DNA of 28,307 nucleotides from Rhizophagus sp. LPA8_4_AMF (Eukaryota > Glomeromycota > Glomeromycetes > Glomerales > Glomeraceae), in contig JADRCO010000681.1 of the NCBI GenBank assembly GCA_021464525.1, forward strand, positions 1-28,307, written 5' to 3'. The notes beneath the pieces are model-generated. The model had not been told where the DNA came from and did not search any database. It saw only the letters and a list, made by a program, of their open reading frames with translations. A program made the position numbers and the translations under genes. Positions within the stretch are counted from its first letter, which is position 1; the number at the start of each line of letters is the position of its first letter. Of this stretch, positions 10,197 to 19,658 are shown one piece after another.

Positions 10197-10208
10197 CTTA
10201 TATATAAG
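10197..10208 (+). promoter_or_regulatory. TATA box of the HMG-box gene
   Basis: CTTATATATAAG, with the TATATAA core at 10201-10207, lies about 73 bases upstream of the ATG at 10280. That is a normal distance for a TATA element plus a short 5' UTR. The intervening leader is A/T-rich and has no upstream ATG directly before the start apart from the GAAATG word near 10226. Confidence 0.5.
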
Positions 10209-10279
10209 CGCCTAAATTTATTTCAGAAATGAAAAAAATCAACCTTTTTTTTTAATAAACAATCAAAAAAATCGATAAT

Positions 10280-10612
10280 ATGTCGGTAATTCATCCAATT
10301 AATAACTTGGTTACATCTCTAATTAATAGAATCGATAGAAGTAATATATTCCCCCCTCTAAATGACGATCCAGAATCATACATCTCTCCGGTCGGTGGCT
10401 CTCGGCCAAAAAAGCCACCCAATTCATTTTTAATATTAAGAAGAAATGTATACAATGAAGCAAGACGACATGAAGTTTATAATATGCGTGTTATCACAAA
10501 TGCCGCCATCGTTCTATGGAATCAGGCTCTTCGTAATGAAAGAGATGTTTATAAAAGACTAGCTGATCGCATTTCTGATTACTTCACAAGAGAGTCAGAA
10601 GAACTTCAATAA
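10280..10612 (+). CDS. MATA-type HMG-box protein (110 aa)
   Basis: A single uninterrupted frame encodes a small sequence-specific DNA-binding protein of the HMG-box class, presumably nuclear. Residues about 41-103 form the box. GGSRPKKPPNSFLILRRNVY matches the N-terminal strand and first helix of MATA_HMG/Sox-type boxes (RPxNxFILYRR). The NAAIVLWNQALRNERDVYKR region holds the helix-2 tryptophan and the start of helix 3, where the family usually has W(R/K)...VKxxY. The segment ADRISDYF completes helix 3. About 40 residues of unstructured leader precede the box and only a few follow. That size and layout are typical of the expanded HMG family of Rhizophagus, some members of which resemble mating-type regulators. 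The start is supported by the TATA box and by AATATGTCG context. No intron is visible, and AATAAA at 10608-10613 overlaps the stop. It looks intact, but expression cannot be judged and the DNA target is unknown. Confidence 0.85.
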   Translation: MSVIHPINNLVTSLINRIDRSNIFPPLNDDPESYISPVGGSRPKKPPNSFLILRRNVYNEARRHEVYNMRVITNAAIVLWNQALRNERDVYKRLADRISDYFTRESEELQ

Positions 10613-10860
10613 ATTTTATTATTTTTTTTTTTTATTATTTCTTTTTTTTAAAAACATTTTATTATTTATTAAAATATTATTTCTTTTAAATTTTTTTTTT
10701 ATTTTTAAAAAATTTTATTATTTTTTATTTATATTTTATATTTATTTATATTATATTTTATATTATTTTTTTTATTATTTTTTTTTATAAATGTTTTTTA
10801 TTTCATTTCTTATTATTTTTTATTTTATATGTATTTTATATTTGTGATCCAAATATATTA
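10613..10860. repeat. Almost pure A/T low-complexity tract
   Basis: About 240 bases immediately 3' of the HMG gene consist almost only of A and T, with TTTATTATTTTTT and ATTTATATTTTATA words repeated. It probably includes the transcript's 3' end and polyadenylation region. Replication slippage is the simplest origin. Confidence 0.7.
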
Positions 10861-11980
10861 AAAAATGTATTGAATAAATATAAAATTGAATAAAGCGATA
10901 CGTTTTTTCTAAATAAAATATAATTAAATACGAAAAAATTCATTCTATACGAATTATTAAATAAACTTGTTAATGTTGAGAAAATGATTTTGAAACATAT
11001 GATCCATGATTGCGGAAAATTGAAAAAAAAATTGTGGAAGAAATAATTTTAATAATTATATTTTTGATAAATTATTAACCTTTATACTATTTCATACTGA
11101 CAGGTTAAAATAATTTTTGTAATCTGGATACATACAATAAATCATTTATTATGTTGTTGTTCCATCCATTAATTTATTTTGTTTTCCTTTACTTTTTCAT
11201 TTATTTAAGATTTGAATGCTGCACTTCAATTTTATCGAGTTTCGCATGTAAAATGTGCTGTTAATAAATAATGCTTCTATCCTGCCGATTTTTGTCGCTA
11301 ATTTATTAGATCTTTTTTTTAAAAAAATCTTTGTACTAGTGAAAAATATAACTTGACGAAGATACAATACCATACAATTTCAACTCTCAAATTAATTTAT
11401 TGAGCGTTCATATAATCTAATGTTTGCTACAATAAAAAAATAAATCTCGATATAATCTTTTATAATAATACCTATAGATATTATAATTTGAAACTAGAGA
11501 AGAATTTTATGACATTTCCATCAGTACTATCTAATTAGGATCATAATATTTTTATATTGAAACTGTTATTTTATTTGGAAAATATTTATTAATCGTATTT
11601 CTTTTTTTTTCAATCAATGTCACACCTTGATGTACAACAAATGATATGGGCAATTATTTTAGATTTGGATAAAAAAAAAATTTCTTCTAACGTAAATAAA
11701 TTGCTAAATTATCTATTAGACTAATTCTTGGTTTGAATTAGACCTGATTTGATTTAACTTGGATAATTTAAATAAATTCTGGCTTCTAAGTTATATGTAT
11801 GGTGATACTATATTCTATTGGTTATCAACGAACATAACTATTAACTAATTAACGTTACTGAAATCGGACGGACGCGTTACCCTCATTATATCTATCCAAT
11901 GGCCATTACTCCTCGCATTTGATCCAGACAGACATTACCTTAATTGTACTGATAAAAACCAAAACCGCCTTTCGTATTCT
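10861..11980. other. AT-rich DNA, nothing firmly recognised
   Basis: No gene was found. A slightly GC-richer patch at 11860-11960 contains CGGACGGACGCGTTACCCTC and TATCCAATGGCC (a CCAAT box), and CTATTGGTTATC lies near 11816. It could be promoter-like DNA, but no downstream gene is visible. Confidence 0.4.
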
Positions 11981-12022
11981 AGGAGGATGGTGTAATGGTA
12001 TGCACGTAACTTTCAAAGTTAC
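11981..12022 (+). other. tRNA-like 5' half (D arm and anticodon arm)
   Basis: TGGTGTAATGG (11988-11998) fits the A-box/D-arm consensus. GTG 11990-11992 can pair with CAC 12003-12005. GTAAC 12006-12010 pairs with GTTAC 12018-12022 around the seven-base loop TTTCAAA, which would read as anticodon TCA. No T arm, B box or closing acceptor strand follows, so it is at best a tRNA relic or SINE-head remnant. The palindromic stem could also arise by chance. Confidence 0.2.
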
Positions 12023-12174
12023 TTCGTGCTTGCATTTTTTACAATTATTTCTTTTCTGCACGATAGTTCTCAGCTTCAGCAGCTCTACCATGGTTATCAT
12101 ATATACAGAAACCTATAATTCAATAAAAAGTCAATTAGTTTCAAAATTTGGTTAATAAAAATGTGCTACCAACA

Positions 12175-13095
12175 TGCATACCTTTAATACAAAGTTGAGA
12201 CTAAGATTGAAGGTGACTTCAATGTTTGAATTATTATTATTTTTTTTTTGAGAAATTGGCAATTCAAATTCCTCCGAGCAAGTAATGGTAAGGTTTGCCT
12301 TCATATACTTTAATTAATACAGATTTTTTTTTTTGAGGAATACGATCCGAATAAGAAATAATCTCTATTAGATCGAAGTTTGAATATTTTTAATTTTTTG
12401 ATGAATATTATATGGTATTACGCTAAATAAACGGATTTATTACACCACCAGAAGTCATGATATTAAAAGGTAAAGTATTAACATCATGTAAAAGAATATC
12501 TTTAACCTTTTCAGAAGTGTCCCCTAGTAAAATAGCGGATTGTACAGCAGGCTGTCAGCAGCACCATATAAAGCAGCAGCCTCATCAGGTTTGATAAATT
12601 TGATTAAATTTTTCTTAAATAATTTTTTTTATCATCTCGTGAATTCTGGGAATACGTGTCGTGTTGAGTCACCAACCAGAACAATTTCATGAACTTGACT
12701 TTTGACAATTTTCAATTTTTGTATCATCAAGTACTTTTCCAATATAAAGTCTATTGCGGAATAAAACAAATCTTCATTCAATTTTTCGAATTCGTCACGG
12801 TTTAAAAGACAGTAGTGCCTTTGATGTAAAGAAAGTTTATTTTTTTTTGTAAAAAGAGGGGTTGAATTGTCGGTAAATTGACATAAAGAACACGTAGTTT
12901 TTTAAAAGAGCATTTTTCGGTATGATCATTGAGACATGAATCACTATGAACATGATTATACTCTGAAAGTATATGTTTACATATTGTGTTCTTAAACGAC
13001 AAAGATCACTCATAGAATCTTGCTTTTGAATTCTTGTACGAAATGATTTACTAGACGATTATCCAAGTCTTTTTCCACCAAGATTATTGACATCA
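12175..13095 (-). pseudogene. HSP70 (DnaK-type chaperone) pseudogene
   Basis: Reading the minus strand from about 13095 down, conserved HSP70 blocks appear in the correct order but in changing frames. DNRLVNHFVQEFKSK (about 13070-13018; family DNRLVNHFxxEFKRK) comes first, then LCRLRTQ. Next are LNRDEFEKLNEDLF (about 12803-12762), KSQVHEIVLVGDSTR (about 12710-12662; family KSxVHEIVLVGGSTR) and KPDEAAALYGAAD (about 12585). SEKVKDILLHDVNTLPFNI, then TSGGVINPFI (about 12515-12430), is the start of the substrate-binding domain. SVLIKVYEGK (12323-12292) and NIEVTFNLSL (about 12228-12200) are its beta-sandwich strands. The piece covers roughly residues 215-490 of a 640-residue protein, so the N-terminal ATP-binding lobe and C-terminal lid are absent. 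There are numerous stops and shifts, several poly-T expansions, and a diverged or inserted stretch at about 12950-12830. No introns or poly(A) tail were seen, so origin by retroposition or segmental duplication is open. It is certainly non-functional. Confidence 0.85.
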
Positions 13096-14989
13096 ACAAT
13101 CAATACCGACTATATTAATTAATTATTAGAACCTTTTTGAATTTTTATGTATGCATATTTATTTAGAGTATATAATTATATACATACCAGAATATTCTTC
13201 TGCCATTGTATAATTATGTTAAAAATAAAGGTGAATAATAGTATAATTCATAGAAGTATCTTCAGTAATTATATATATATATATATATTTCGAAGTTTTA
13301 ATTTTAAATTAAACTTAGGAATGAAAAATTCCTTTTATCTTTTCGATTTCGTGATAAGAAAACGTACATCGTACGTAAAAGAATTAACTAGTAATTTAAA
13401 GAAAAAAAAGGGCTAATCATTTCATTTAAGTTTTTTTGTTTTACGATTTATAATATTAGATTACAGGAGCCAATCAGAGTCAACGCAATTATCAAAAGCG
13501 AGACATTTGCGTGAAATATATATGCTTCGTTATATTCCGGAATAACAACATTATTGAAAAAAAAAGAAAAAGAAAAAAATACTAAATTGTTTAGATAAAA
13601 TCGGAAAAAAACAGAAAAGGGATTTTATTGTCAAGTCAAACCATTCTCCATTTGGGTCTAGAATTCGGGTTTTTCGGCTTTCAGTTTGTCCGATAACACC
13701 GATAATCATCAGGACCAAGACAAAAAAAGCATAGGAGATTTTTTTTTTCGGAATTACCCTTTTTTTTGGGTTTTAATAAGATCAAGTAAGAGATTCCATA
13801 AGTTTGTTCTAGACATCTAAAAAAAAAATTGACAAATTTACACAAAAAAAAAGTGCCACTATTTTTTTACTTAATTTTGACTAGTTCGAAATGTATTCGG
13901 AAACTCATTATTATCTCTAGTATCTTTAATCAATGTGAACAAATTTGGGTAAAAAAGAAAAAAAAAAAATTTGTTTATCGATATTTTTAAAAAAGAATTT
14001 TAGAAGCTGTATTTGAAATTACATAAAATTTTACGTTCTTTTGTCTCACGGATCTGCGTACAATGAGCTGAGTTTGACGAATACTAATTAGTTATATTCA
14101 TGTTAACTCCGCCAATATTTACTATTATTGATTTAAGAGCATGCAAAGATTTGATAACGTAAGGCAAAAATCACCAGAAGTGAAAAATCACTTAAGGTAG
14201 AATCACCTGGAGTGATATCTCTAATTTAGCTGCATACTTATACATTTACATTATGCAGAATAAAAAAATAAACAGGTTTGATTCAAGAATTGAGCGCATG
14301 ATTCCAAAAGAATTTTCGGAAATCAACTCCGTGAAGAATCTATATATTATAATACACTTATTAATTTATAAATATTTACTTTGACTTATTTATTAAAAAG
14401 AAAAAAAAATTAATTTTAAGTTAGGTTATCGCAAAAATCTTTGATTTTTTCCCTAATTGTTAAATTTTATTTTCAGTAAAATAAACTAAAAACGGATTTA
14501 AGGTTTCAAAAGAGTATTATGATTTCGTTTTCTTTTATTCTTGCCAAAATGTCCCATATATGCAATTCTCTGTGAATCATGTGGATAATCCTTAAATAAA
14601 TTAATATTTGGTATAATTGAAAATCGATCAACAGGTTGTAGAATTGCGGCACAGCAACTTTATTTTGGTTAATTAACATTTTTCTTAAGAGCCTCAAATT
14701 ATTTCGTTTTCAAATTTGAAAAAAATTTGAATCAGTGATCATTTTTTCAATTAATTCGGGAAGGAAATTTTTTTGAATAAACTTAAATTTAAAGGTATAA
14801 TTTTTTTTTACAATCTATTTTAAAAAATTTTATGAAAACTCATACATATATTTGAATCATTTTTTAACAAGGTTGCGTCTGTCATTCCATATTAATTTAC
14901 TAAATTAAGCTAATTTTACTGCATGTCAATTTCTTTTTGTTAATAACACGATAAGTTAACGGTGTCCCTCGCGTCCGCTCAGTCATGTG
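13096..14989. other. AT-rich DNA with a TA microsatellite
   Basis: No gene was recognised. A (TA)n run of about ten repeats lies near 13270-13289. An 89-codon open frame across it (13147-13416) is compositionally random. Near 14166-14220, ATCACCAGAAGTGA and ATCACCTGGAGTGA repeat the same word about 30 bases apart and can fold. Confidence 0.45.
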
Positions 14990-15070
14990 ATACTAATTTT
15001 ATATGTGATTGGTTATTTTGTCAAGATCACGTTTAGCCAATGACGTTCATTCATTCAAAAGTGGTCGCGA
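14990..15070 (+). promoter_or_regulatory. CCAAT-box cluster, possible promoter
   Basis: GTGATTGGTTA (inverted CCAAT), AGCCAATGA and TGACGTTCA (CRE-like) fall within about 50 bases, preceded by the GC-rich CCCTCGCGTCCGCTC near 14968. This looks like a fungal promoter, but the nearest downstream ATG (15124) opens only a 21-codon frame, MSIIKSKNSFNIVTC plus six residues. That could be a first exon if CTGTAATC is a donor. I cannot identify a second exon. Confidence 0.25.
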
Positions 15071-15189
15071 TAGCAGTTCACAGAGATATCATTTTAATAC
15101 GTTTATCAAAATTGACAAAGAACATGAGTATTATCAAATCAAAAAACTCATTCAACATAGTTACTTGCTTGATAGGAGCTGGTCTGTAA

Positions 15190-16295
15190 TCCAGTGATAA
15201 CAATCAATATTGGACTTTCTGTATTCTTTTCCTTCTAAACCTTTAATGTAAAACATCGTTCTATTATTACTATATCAAATAAATTTGCTAATTATTCTAA
15301 ATTATTTTGCCGCGTTACGCGTTTAGACAAGCATTTGAGGACTTCAACTTTTAATTCATTGCACAAAGATTTCTATTGCTTTGATTTTATCAAGAAAAAT
15401 AATTTTGGGAATATTTCAGGTGATATTGATTTTTTTTTTGATTGTGGGAGAGAAAGGATGCAACAATTCTTGATTTTATGGGTTTACACCTGGATCACTG
15501 ACGAAAACAACAATACATTACTTCTCTTCATTGTCCCATTTTCTGGTAAAAAAAAGTTCACAACTTAAACGTTACGATGCAGATGCACAGTGTAAAAAAT
15601 TTATATATATAATTGAAAAGAAAATCATCTTATCTGATATATAACGGTATTTTGTATATAAGTCAAATTGGACAAACAGCTTTAAAAAAAGGATAATCTT
15701 TAAAGTCAAAGGAGCTGTGTAACAAACTTTGAAGATTGAATCAATAGATTAATAAAGTCAAATTTTTAGTAAAAATAATCTTATATAATATAGTACTTTA
15801 TGTTTATTTCTCCATAGAATTTGTATATTTTATAGATAATCAATATCTTCATCTGTCCTAAATTACTGATTCAAATTATTATTTAGCGAATTTTGTGATG
15901 GATTAATATCCTGAAAAATTTCATGAAAGGCAGTAGAAAGGTATAATCTGATTCAATGGTTCTTTAAGTCGTATAAAAAAAACATGTCATATTGTCATTA
16001 TATGCGGATTAAATAATCATTCACTTTATGTCTGTAAGAGACATAGAAGGTAGATTTTCTGTTGAATATGAAATGATTAATAAATTGACACAAGACACGA
16101 AAGGAAGACGGACTTACCAATCAATTAGTCACTTAATTCAATACACGATGGTAATATGATTGATACGATAGTACAATGATTGATCTAAAAAATTTTATAA
16201 TTGTATAACTCGAAATTTTAAATGATGATAAAGAGATCAATTCGTGCGCGTATAATCATTTTACATTTTCGTTTCGCTCCCCAAGAGAAAATTAA
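15190..16295. other. AT-rich DNA, no recognised gene
   Basis: Open frames such as 15335-15568 and a 43-codon frame from the ATG at 16028 lack any family signature. A TATTTCAG acceptor-like word ends near 15420. I see no RNA gene or repeat. Confidence 0.4.
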
Positions 16296-16550
16296 TTGAT
16301 TTTGCTTAGATTACCCAATGTTTCACCGAAATTTTTCAAATATCTTAAGGTAATGAAGAAATATAGACGAGATTTATCTGCTTCAGCAATTGATCCATTA
16401 TCCTCACCCACTTGTTATGAAGAAATTACTTTCAGGATAATAGAAGCAAAGTTTTATTGGATTAAAATTGCAATATCATACGTTTGTCTGCTTCAACAAT
16501 TGAATAAGGAAATAGATGAAATCACAGCCAAGAATAATGGAACTCAATAA
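16296..16550 (+). CDS. Small open frame of unknown function, perhaps a last exon
   Basis: I do not recognise the family with confidence. The frame is open for 84 codons directly after a TAA. The first ATG is at 16353, giving 65 residues, but TTTGCTTAG ending at 16309 looks like a 3' splice site, so the coding part may begin with LPNVSPKFFKYLK after an intron. The sequence reads like real protein. It has a basic stretch (MKKYRRDL), a proline-containing linker (IDPLSSPTCYEE) and a long amphipathic helix-prone segment (IIEAKFYWIKIAISYVCLLQ) ending QLNKEIDEI, suited to helical pairing. Base composition is less extreme than in the flanks. No matching 5' exon could be found. It ends in TAA at 16550 and a T-rich tract follows. 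Confidence 0.4.
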   Translation: MILLRLPNVSPKFFKYLKVMKKYRRDLSASAIDPLSSPTCYEEITFRIIEAKFYWIKIAISYVCLLQQLNKEIDEITAKNNGTQ

Positions 16551-17436
16551 TTATTTAGAACTTATCAAGGAATATTACTAGAAGTACGAACAAATCGTTC
16601 AATTTTAAGTTTAATTTTATTTATTTTTTTTTTTTTCTAAAAAAAATCTGTTCACTATAATTTATAGGGAAAATTGGAATTTTTGATAACACAAAAGAAA
16701 ATGTAAACAAAAGAATTTTGAAGATTTTTTTAAAAAAATGGTTGGGCAAGGGAATTTAAAAATTATAAAAAGGGAAATTTCTTCGAAGATAATGTATTGA
16801 ATTCAAATGAAATTTTATTCGTTAGAATTATATAAAGATGGAACCAATTTTGATCTTAAACGTAATTTCCTTTGAATTATAATCCCTTTTATTTTTTTTT
16901 TCTTGTAGATTTTTTCTTAATGTATGATACAAAAACCAAAAACAATAATTATAGGTGCACCCATATTGATTCATTAAATAAGCCAAAATTAATGAATCAG
17001 AGCGTGATACTCGTGTCCAACAATGAACATTATTATGATATGAAATTCTAGGATATATGTAATTATGTCTAATAGATAGATATTATACGGTATAAATTAA
17101 TCGGAAGACAATAACATCTTATATCTTGTCTATAAAAATTTTTTTTTCGGTTTTAATTTCCAATTCCAATGCTGAATTACGCTACGATAAACTAATTCGC
17201 AATTTCGTTATATTATATATCACTATTATTATGATAAACAATATTTGATGTGCTAAAAAAAAAGAGTTCGCTCCTGGATTAAATTACTAAAATATCATCG
17301 AATTTCGTAATAAGTTAACCAGTATAACAATGGTTCGTACTATATGCTTGAAAAATTGCCAATACTAATAAAGTATACGTGTGATCTCTTTTCCGAGAAT
17401 GGAAACCCTAAAGTTTGATATTTCGTTACGTCTCTC
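16551..17436. other. AT-rich DNA, nothing recognised
   Basis: Only homopolymer tracts and short chance frames are present. TTAATGAATCA and its near-inverse TTGATTCATTAA near 16966-17000 form a small inverted repeat. Confidence 0.4.
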
Positions 17437-17690
17437 TCACATAAAATGAACGCATTTTGGTACTTCGGTGGACAATCTAACTTTTCTTCTGCCCTTATCA
17501 ATTTCAGCAGAATGCAAATTTTTGATGAATTGCCACAATTTTTCCGGTACTTTCGCCATTCCGGATTTTTTCGCGTCAATTGTTTCCATCTAACTTAACG
17601 GTAAAGAAGAGTTGAGATTTCGGCGGAGAATACCCTCACAAGTATCCTTAAATTCGCCTAAGCACTTTCTTTTTTTTTTCAACATCGGGT
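17437..17690 (-). pseudogene. Broken coding stretch, unknown function
   Basis: One minus-strand frame reads CLGEFKDTCEGILRRNLNSS and LPLS, then a single TAG, then METIDAKKSGMAKVPEKLWQ and FIKNLHSAEIDKGRRKVRLS. It closes with TEVPKCVHFM and a TGA at 17437-17439. The ATG at 17589 gives a 50-residue intact frame, but the same phase clearly extends upstream through the stop, so a longer ancestral exon is likely. The composition (charged and hydrophobic mix, KLWQFIKNL helix) is protein-like and the GC content is higher than the surroundings. A different minus-strand frame over the same bases is open for 79 codons (17340-17579), so the true phase is not certain. No domain was recognised. Confidence 0.35.
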
Positions 17691-19164
17691 TCTTTGGGGA
17701 CAATTTGCTAATTTATTGAGAAATTTAGCAAGCTCCGCGAGCGATTTATTTTGAATCTAAAGATTAAGTTTTAAAATTAATGTATGTACTATTTTAGCAT
17801 TATTTAAGTTTAAAAGGAAAATTCAAACACCTACTTTCTTAGAGTTACATGCTAAATTTTTATTGAGACTTAATATTGTTATCGAATTTATCGAATTTGT
17901 TTGACCTTGAAACCTCAGTCATTTCCGGTTCGATCCAACCAGTAAAACAGTAGGTTAAAACACACCAACAGCTAATAATCCCAATACTTTGTGAGACTTC
18001 TAAATAAACACGTAATTATCAAGAAGTCCTCTCTCTTCAAGGTCATAATTATGCAAACTCTTTGAGGGAACAGGATGAAGTAATTCGGTTGTTTCTTCTT
18101 TTTCTTTTTGTGTACATGGTTACAAGGTTGTATTGAATAATTTAATAAATTTTTTTTAAAATTTCCTTTCTCATCACGACTGAAGATGGAAAGATTTGAA
18201 GTTAATATTGATTTTTTTTAAATTATCTAAACTTTATATTTAATAATAAAACTTACTTTTAAAAACTCCGTGAAATGATCGAAATAGTTTAATAGTTTGT
18301 CAGTATATCGTTATTAGATAACCAATTCAGATAGCTATAGTTATAATACACTACCCTTCAACCCATATACTTTCCTTATTTCCTCATCTACAAAGAAAAT
18401 AAAATACATCAATAATAATCCTTGATCAACTTCATAAAGGATTTAACGTTCCTTCCACATCACGAATAAAATAGGTCGTACGCTTCCCCATCTCCTTTAA
18501 CTACAAATACAATAGTAATTCTCGCTATACCGAATGATTAAACATAACACCCATTCATACAAATTTTCCTTCAGTTCTCAAATGCCAATTGTTTACTTAG
18601 GGTTTGAATAATTCATGATTTTGGCAAGCATTTGGATATTTCAGCGAAATCAACAGTTCGCCATGTACCAAATCAAACCGTGTAACGAAGACGTTATTTT
18701 CTTTAATTCGCTATGAAAAGATTCTAGCAGATTCGTAGACATGACTTATAAAGGCAGAGGAGAATGTTGACAATCCTATTTCAAAATTATTCACAGCAAC
18801 CTATGACATGGAGCCAAGGAAGTAAAAGATAATATTCACAATAGGCTTTTTACTAATAATAACATGCGAGAAAATATCAATAAAATCAGATCACTTTCTG
18901 GTTAAGGTGTTGATATGAAATCATCATAAATGTAAAAAAAGTATTAATTACCATACGAATTCATTCAATCGGGGTAATAATTTTGTTAAATAGCTATCAT
19001 CATTTACCTATTAAAATAATTATAATAATATTAATAAATTAAATATTATAAAAAAAAAATAAATAGAGTCTTTTTAATATCTGGCTGAATTTCTTATGAT
19101 TTAAACATTACCTTAAATATGATGTAAAAAGTTCTATATATTGCAGCATAATCTTAATGATCCG
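17691..19164. other. AT-rich DNA, nothing recognised
   Basis: No open frame, RNA or repeat could be supported. GGTTCGATCC near 17928 resembles a pol III B box, but no arm around it pairs. Confidence 0.4.
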
Positions 19165-19380
19165 TCATTGCGAGTAATTAGTTTTTGGAAAACTAGATTG
19201 AACTGATGACGTGCCAAAAGTTAAGAAATGGGCGCCAGTCACAACACATCTTGCTACCTTCTTAACACGTTTAGGATCCTGAACAAGTACCACATAAATT
19301 CTTAGTATTTGTTGCTAAAGTTGGAATTCAATAATAGCACTATCTGATTCAAATGATAAAGTTGTGAAGTAATTTCTATA
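19165..19380 (-). pseudogene. Broken coding stretch, unknown function
   Basis: On the minus strand a frame of about 70 codons has one internal TAG. It reads TTLSFESDSAIIEFQL before the stop and QQILRIYVVLVQDPKRVKKV then ARCVVTGAHFLTFGT after it, ending at the TGA at 19165-19167. The stop sits where CAA would fit the QLxQQ run, consistent with a single C-to-T change in an exon. The basic KRVKKVAR patch and mixed composition look like genuine protein, but I recognise no family. It lies about 230 bases from the antisense LSU rRNA scrap, on the same strand. Confidence 0.3.
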
Positions 19381-19464
19381 TTAAGTTTAAAATATAATTT
19401 AGTAACTAGGCAAATATTAATTGTGGATTTTTGATAGAGGAATCTTTGATAGTAATTCATAAAT

Positions 19465-19500
19465 ATTTAAATTATTTAAATTATTTAAATTATTTGAATC
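19465..19500. repeat. ATTTAAATT 9-bp tandem repeat, four units
   Basis: Three perfect ATTTAAATT units (19465-19491) are followed by a fourth reading ATTTGAATC. The unit is itself nearly palindromic. This is a simple slippage repeat. Confidence 0.85.
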
Positions 19501-19613
19501 AAAACTTAGATATTTTTTACCTGCCGATTCGTCTAACTTAAATAATAGGTTTCGCAATGGGATTTGTGACAGCGTACAGAATTTATAGAAGTTAGAAAGA
19601 TAAAAAAATGTCC

Positions 19614-19658
19614 CATTCTGGAATGGATTCTGACCTAAAGGCGTTCAGCCATTATTCA
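19614..19658 (-). rRNA. Decayed LSU (25/28S) rRNA fragment, 3' end region
   Basis: ATGGATTCTGAC (19623-19634) and AGGCGTTCAGCCATTATTCA (19639-19658) match the complement of the highly conserved 3' domain of eukaryotic LSU rRNA (sense: GGCTGAACGCCTCTAAGTCA followed by GAATCCATGCTAGAA). Within the 45 bases only a handful of changes are visible. Flanking sequence does not continue the match, so it is an isolated scrap on the minus strand. Confidence 0.8.

Noticed and set aside
11906-12155. Overlapping 64- and 78-codon frames on opposite strands
   Set aside because: They occupy the same bases, neither shows a family motif, and both lie next to the tRNA-like structure and the end of the HSP70 pseudogene.
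13147-13416. 89-codon plus-strand frame
   Set aside because: It runs through a (TA)n microsatellite and poly-A tracts, with no protein-like blocks.
13551-13790. Minus-strand frame reading YAFFVLVLMIIGVIGQTESR, like a signal peptide
   Set aside because: The only ATG lies in the middle of the hydrophobic run, the 3' half is poly-Phe from a T tract, and no splice partner was found.
15335-15568. 77-codon plus frame with an internal acceptor-like TTTCAG
   Set aside because: No recognisable motif, no clear donor or upstream exon, and low-complexity T runs inside.
17925-17940. GGTTCGATCC, a tRNA B-box-like word
   Set aside because: The flanking bases do not form a T-arm stem and there is no A box or acceptor pairing upstream.
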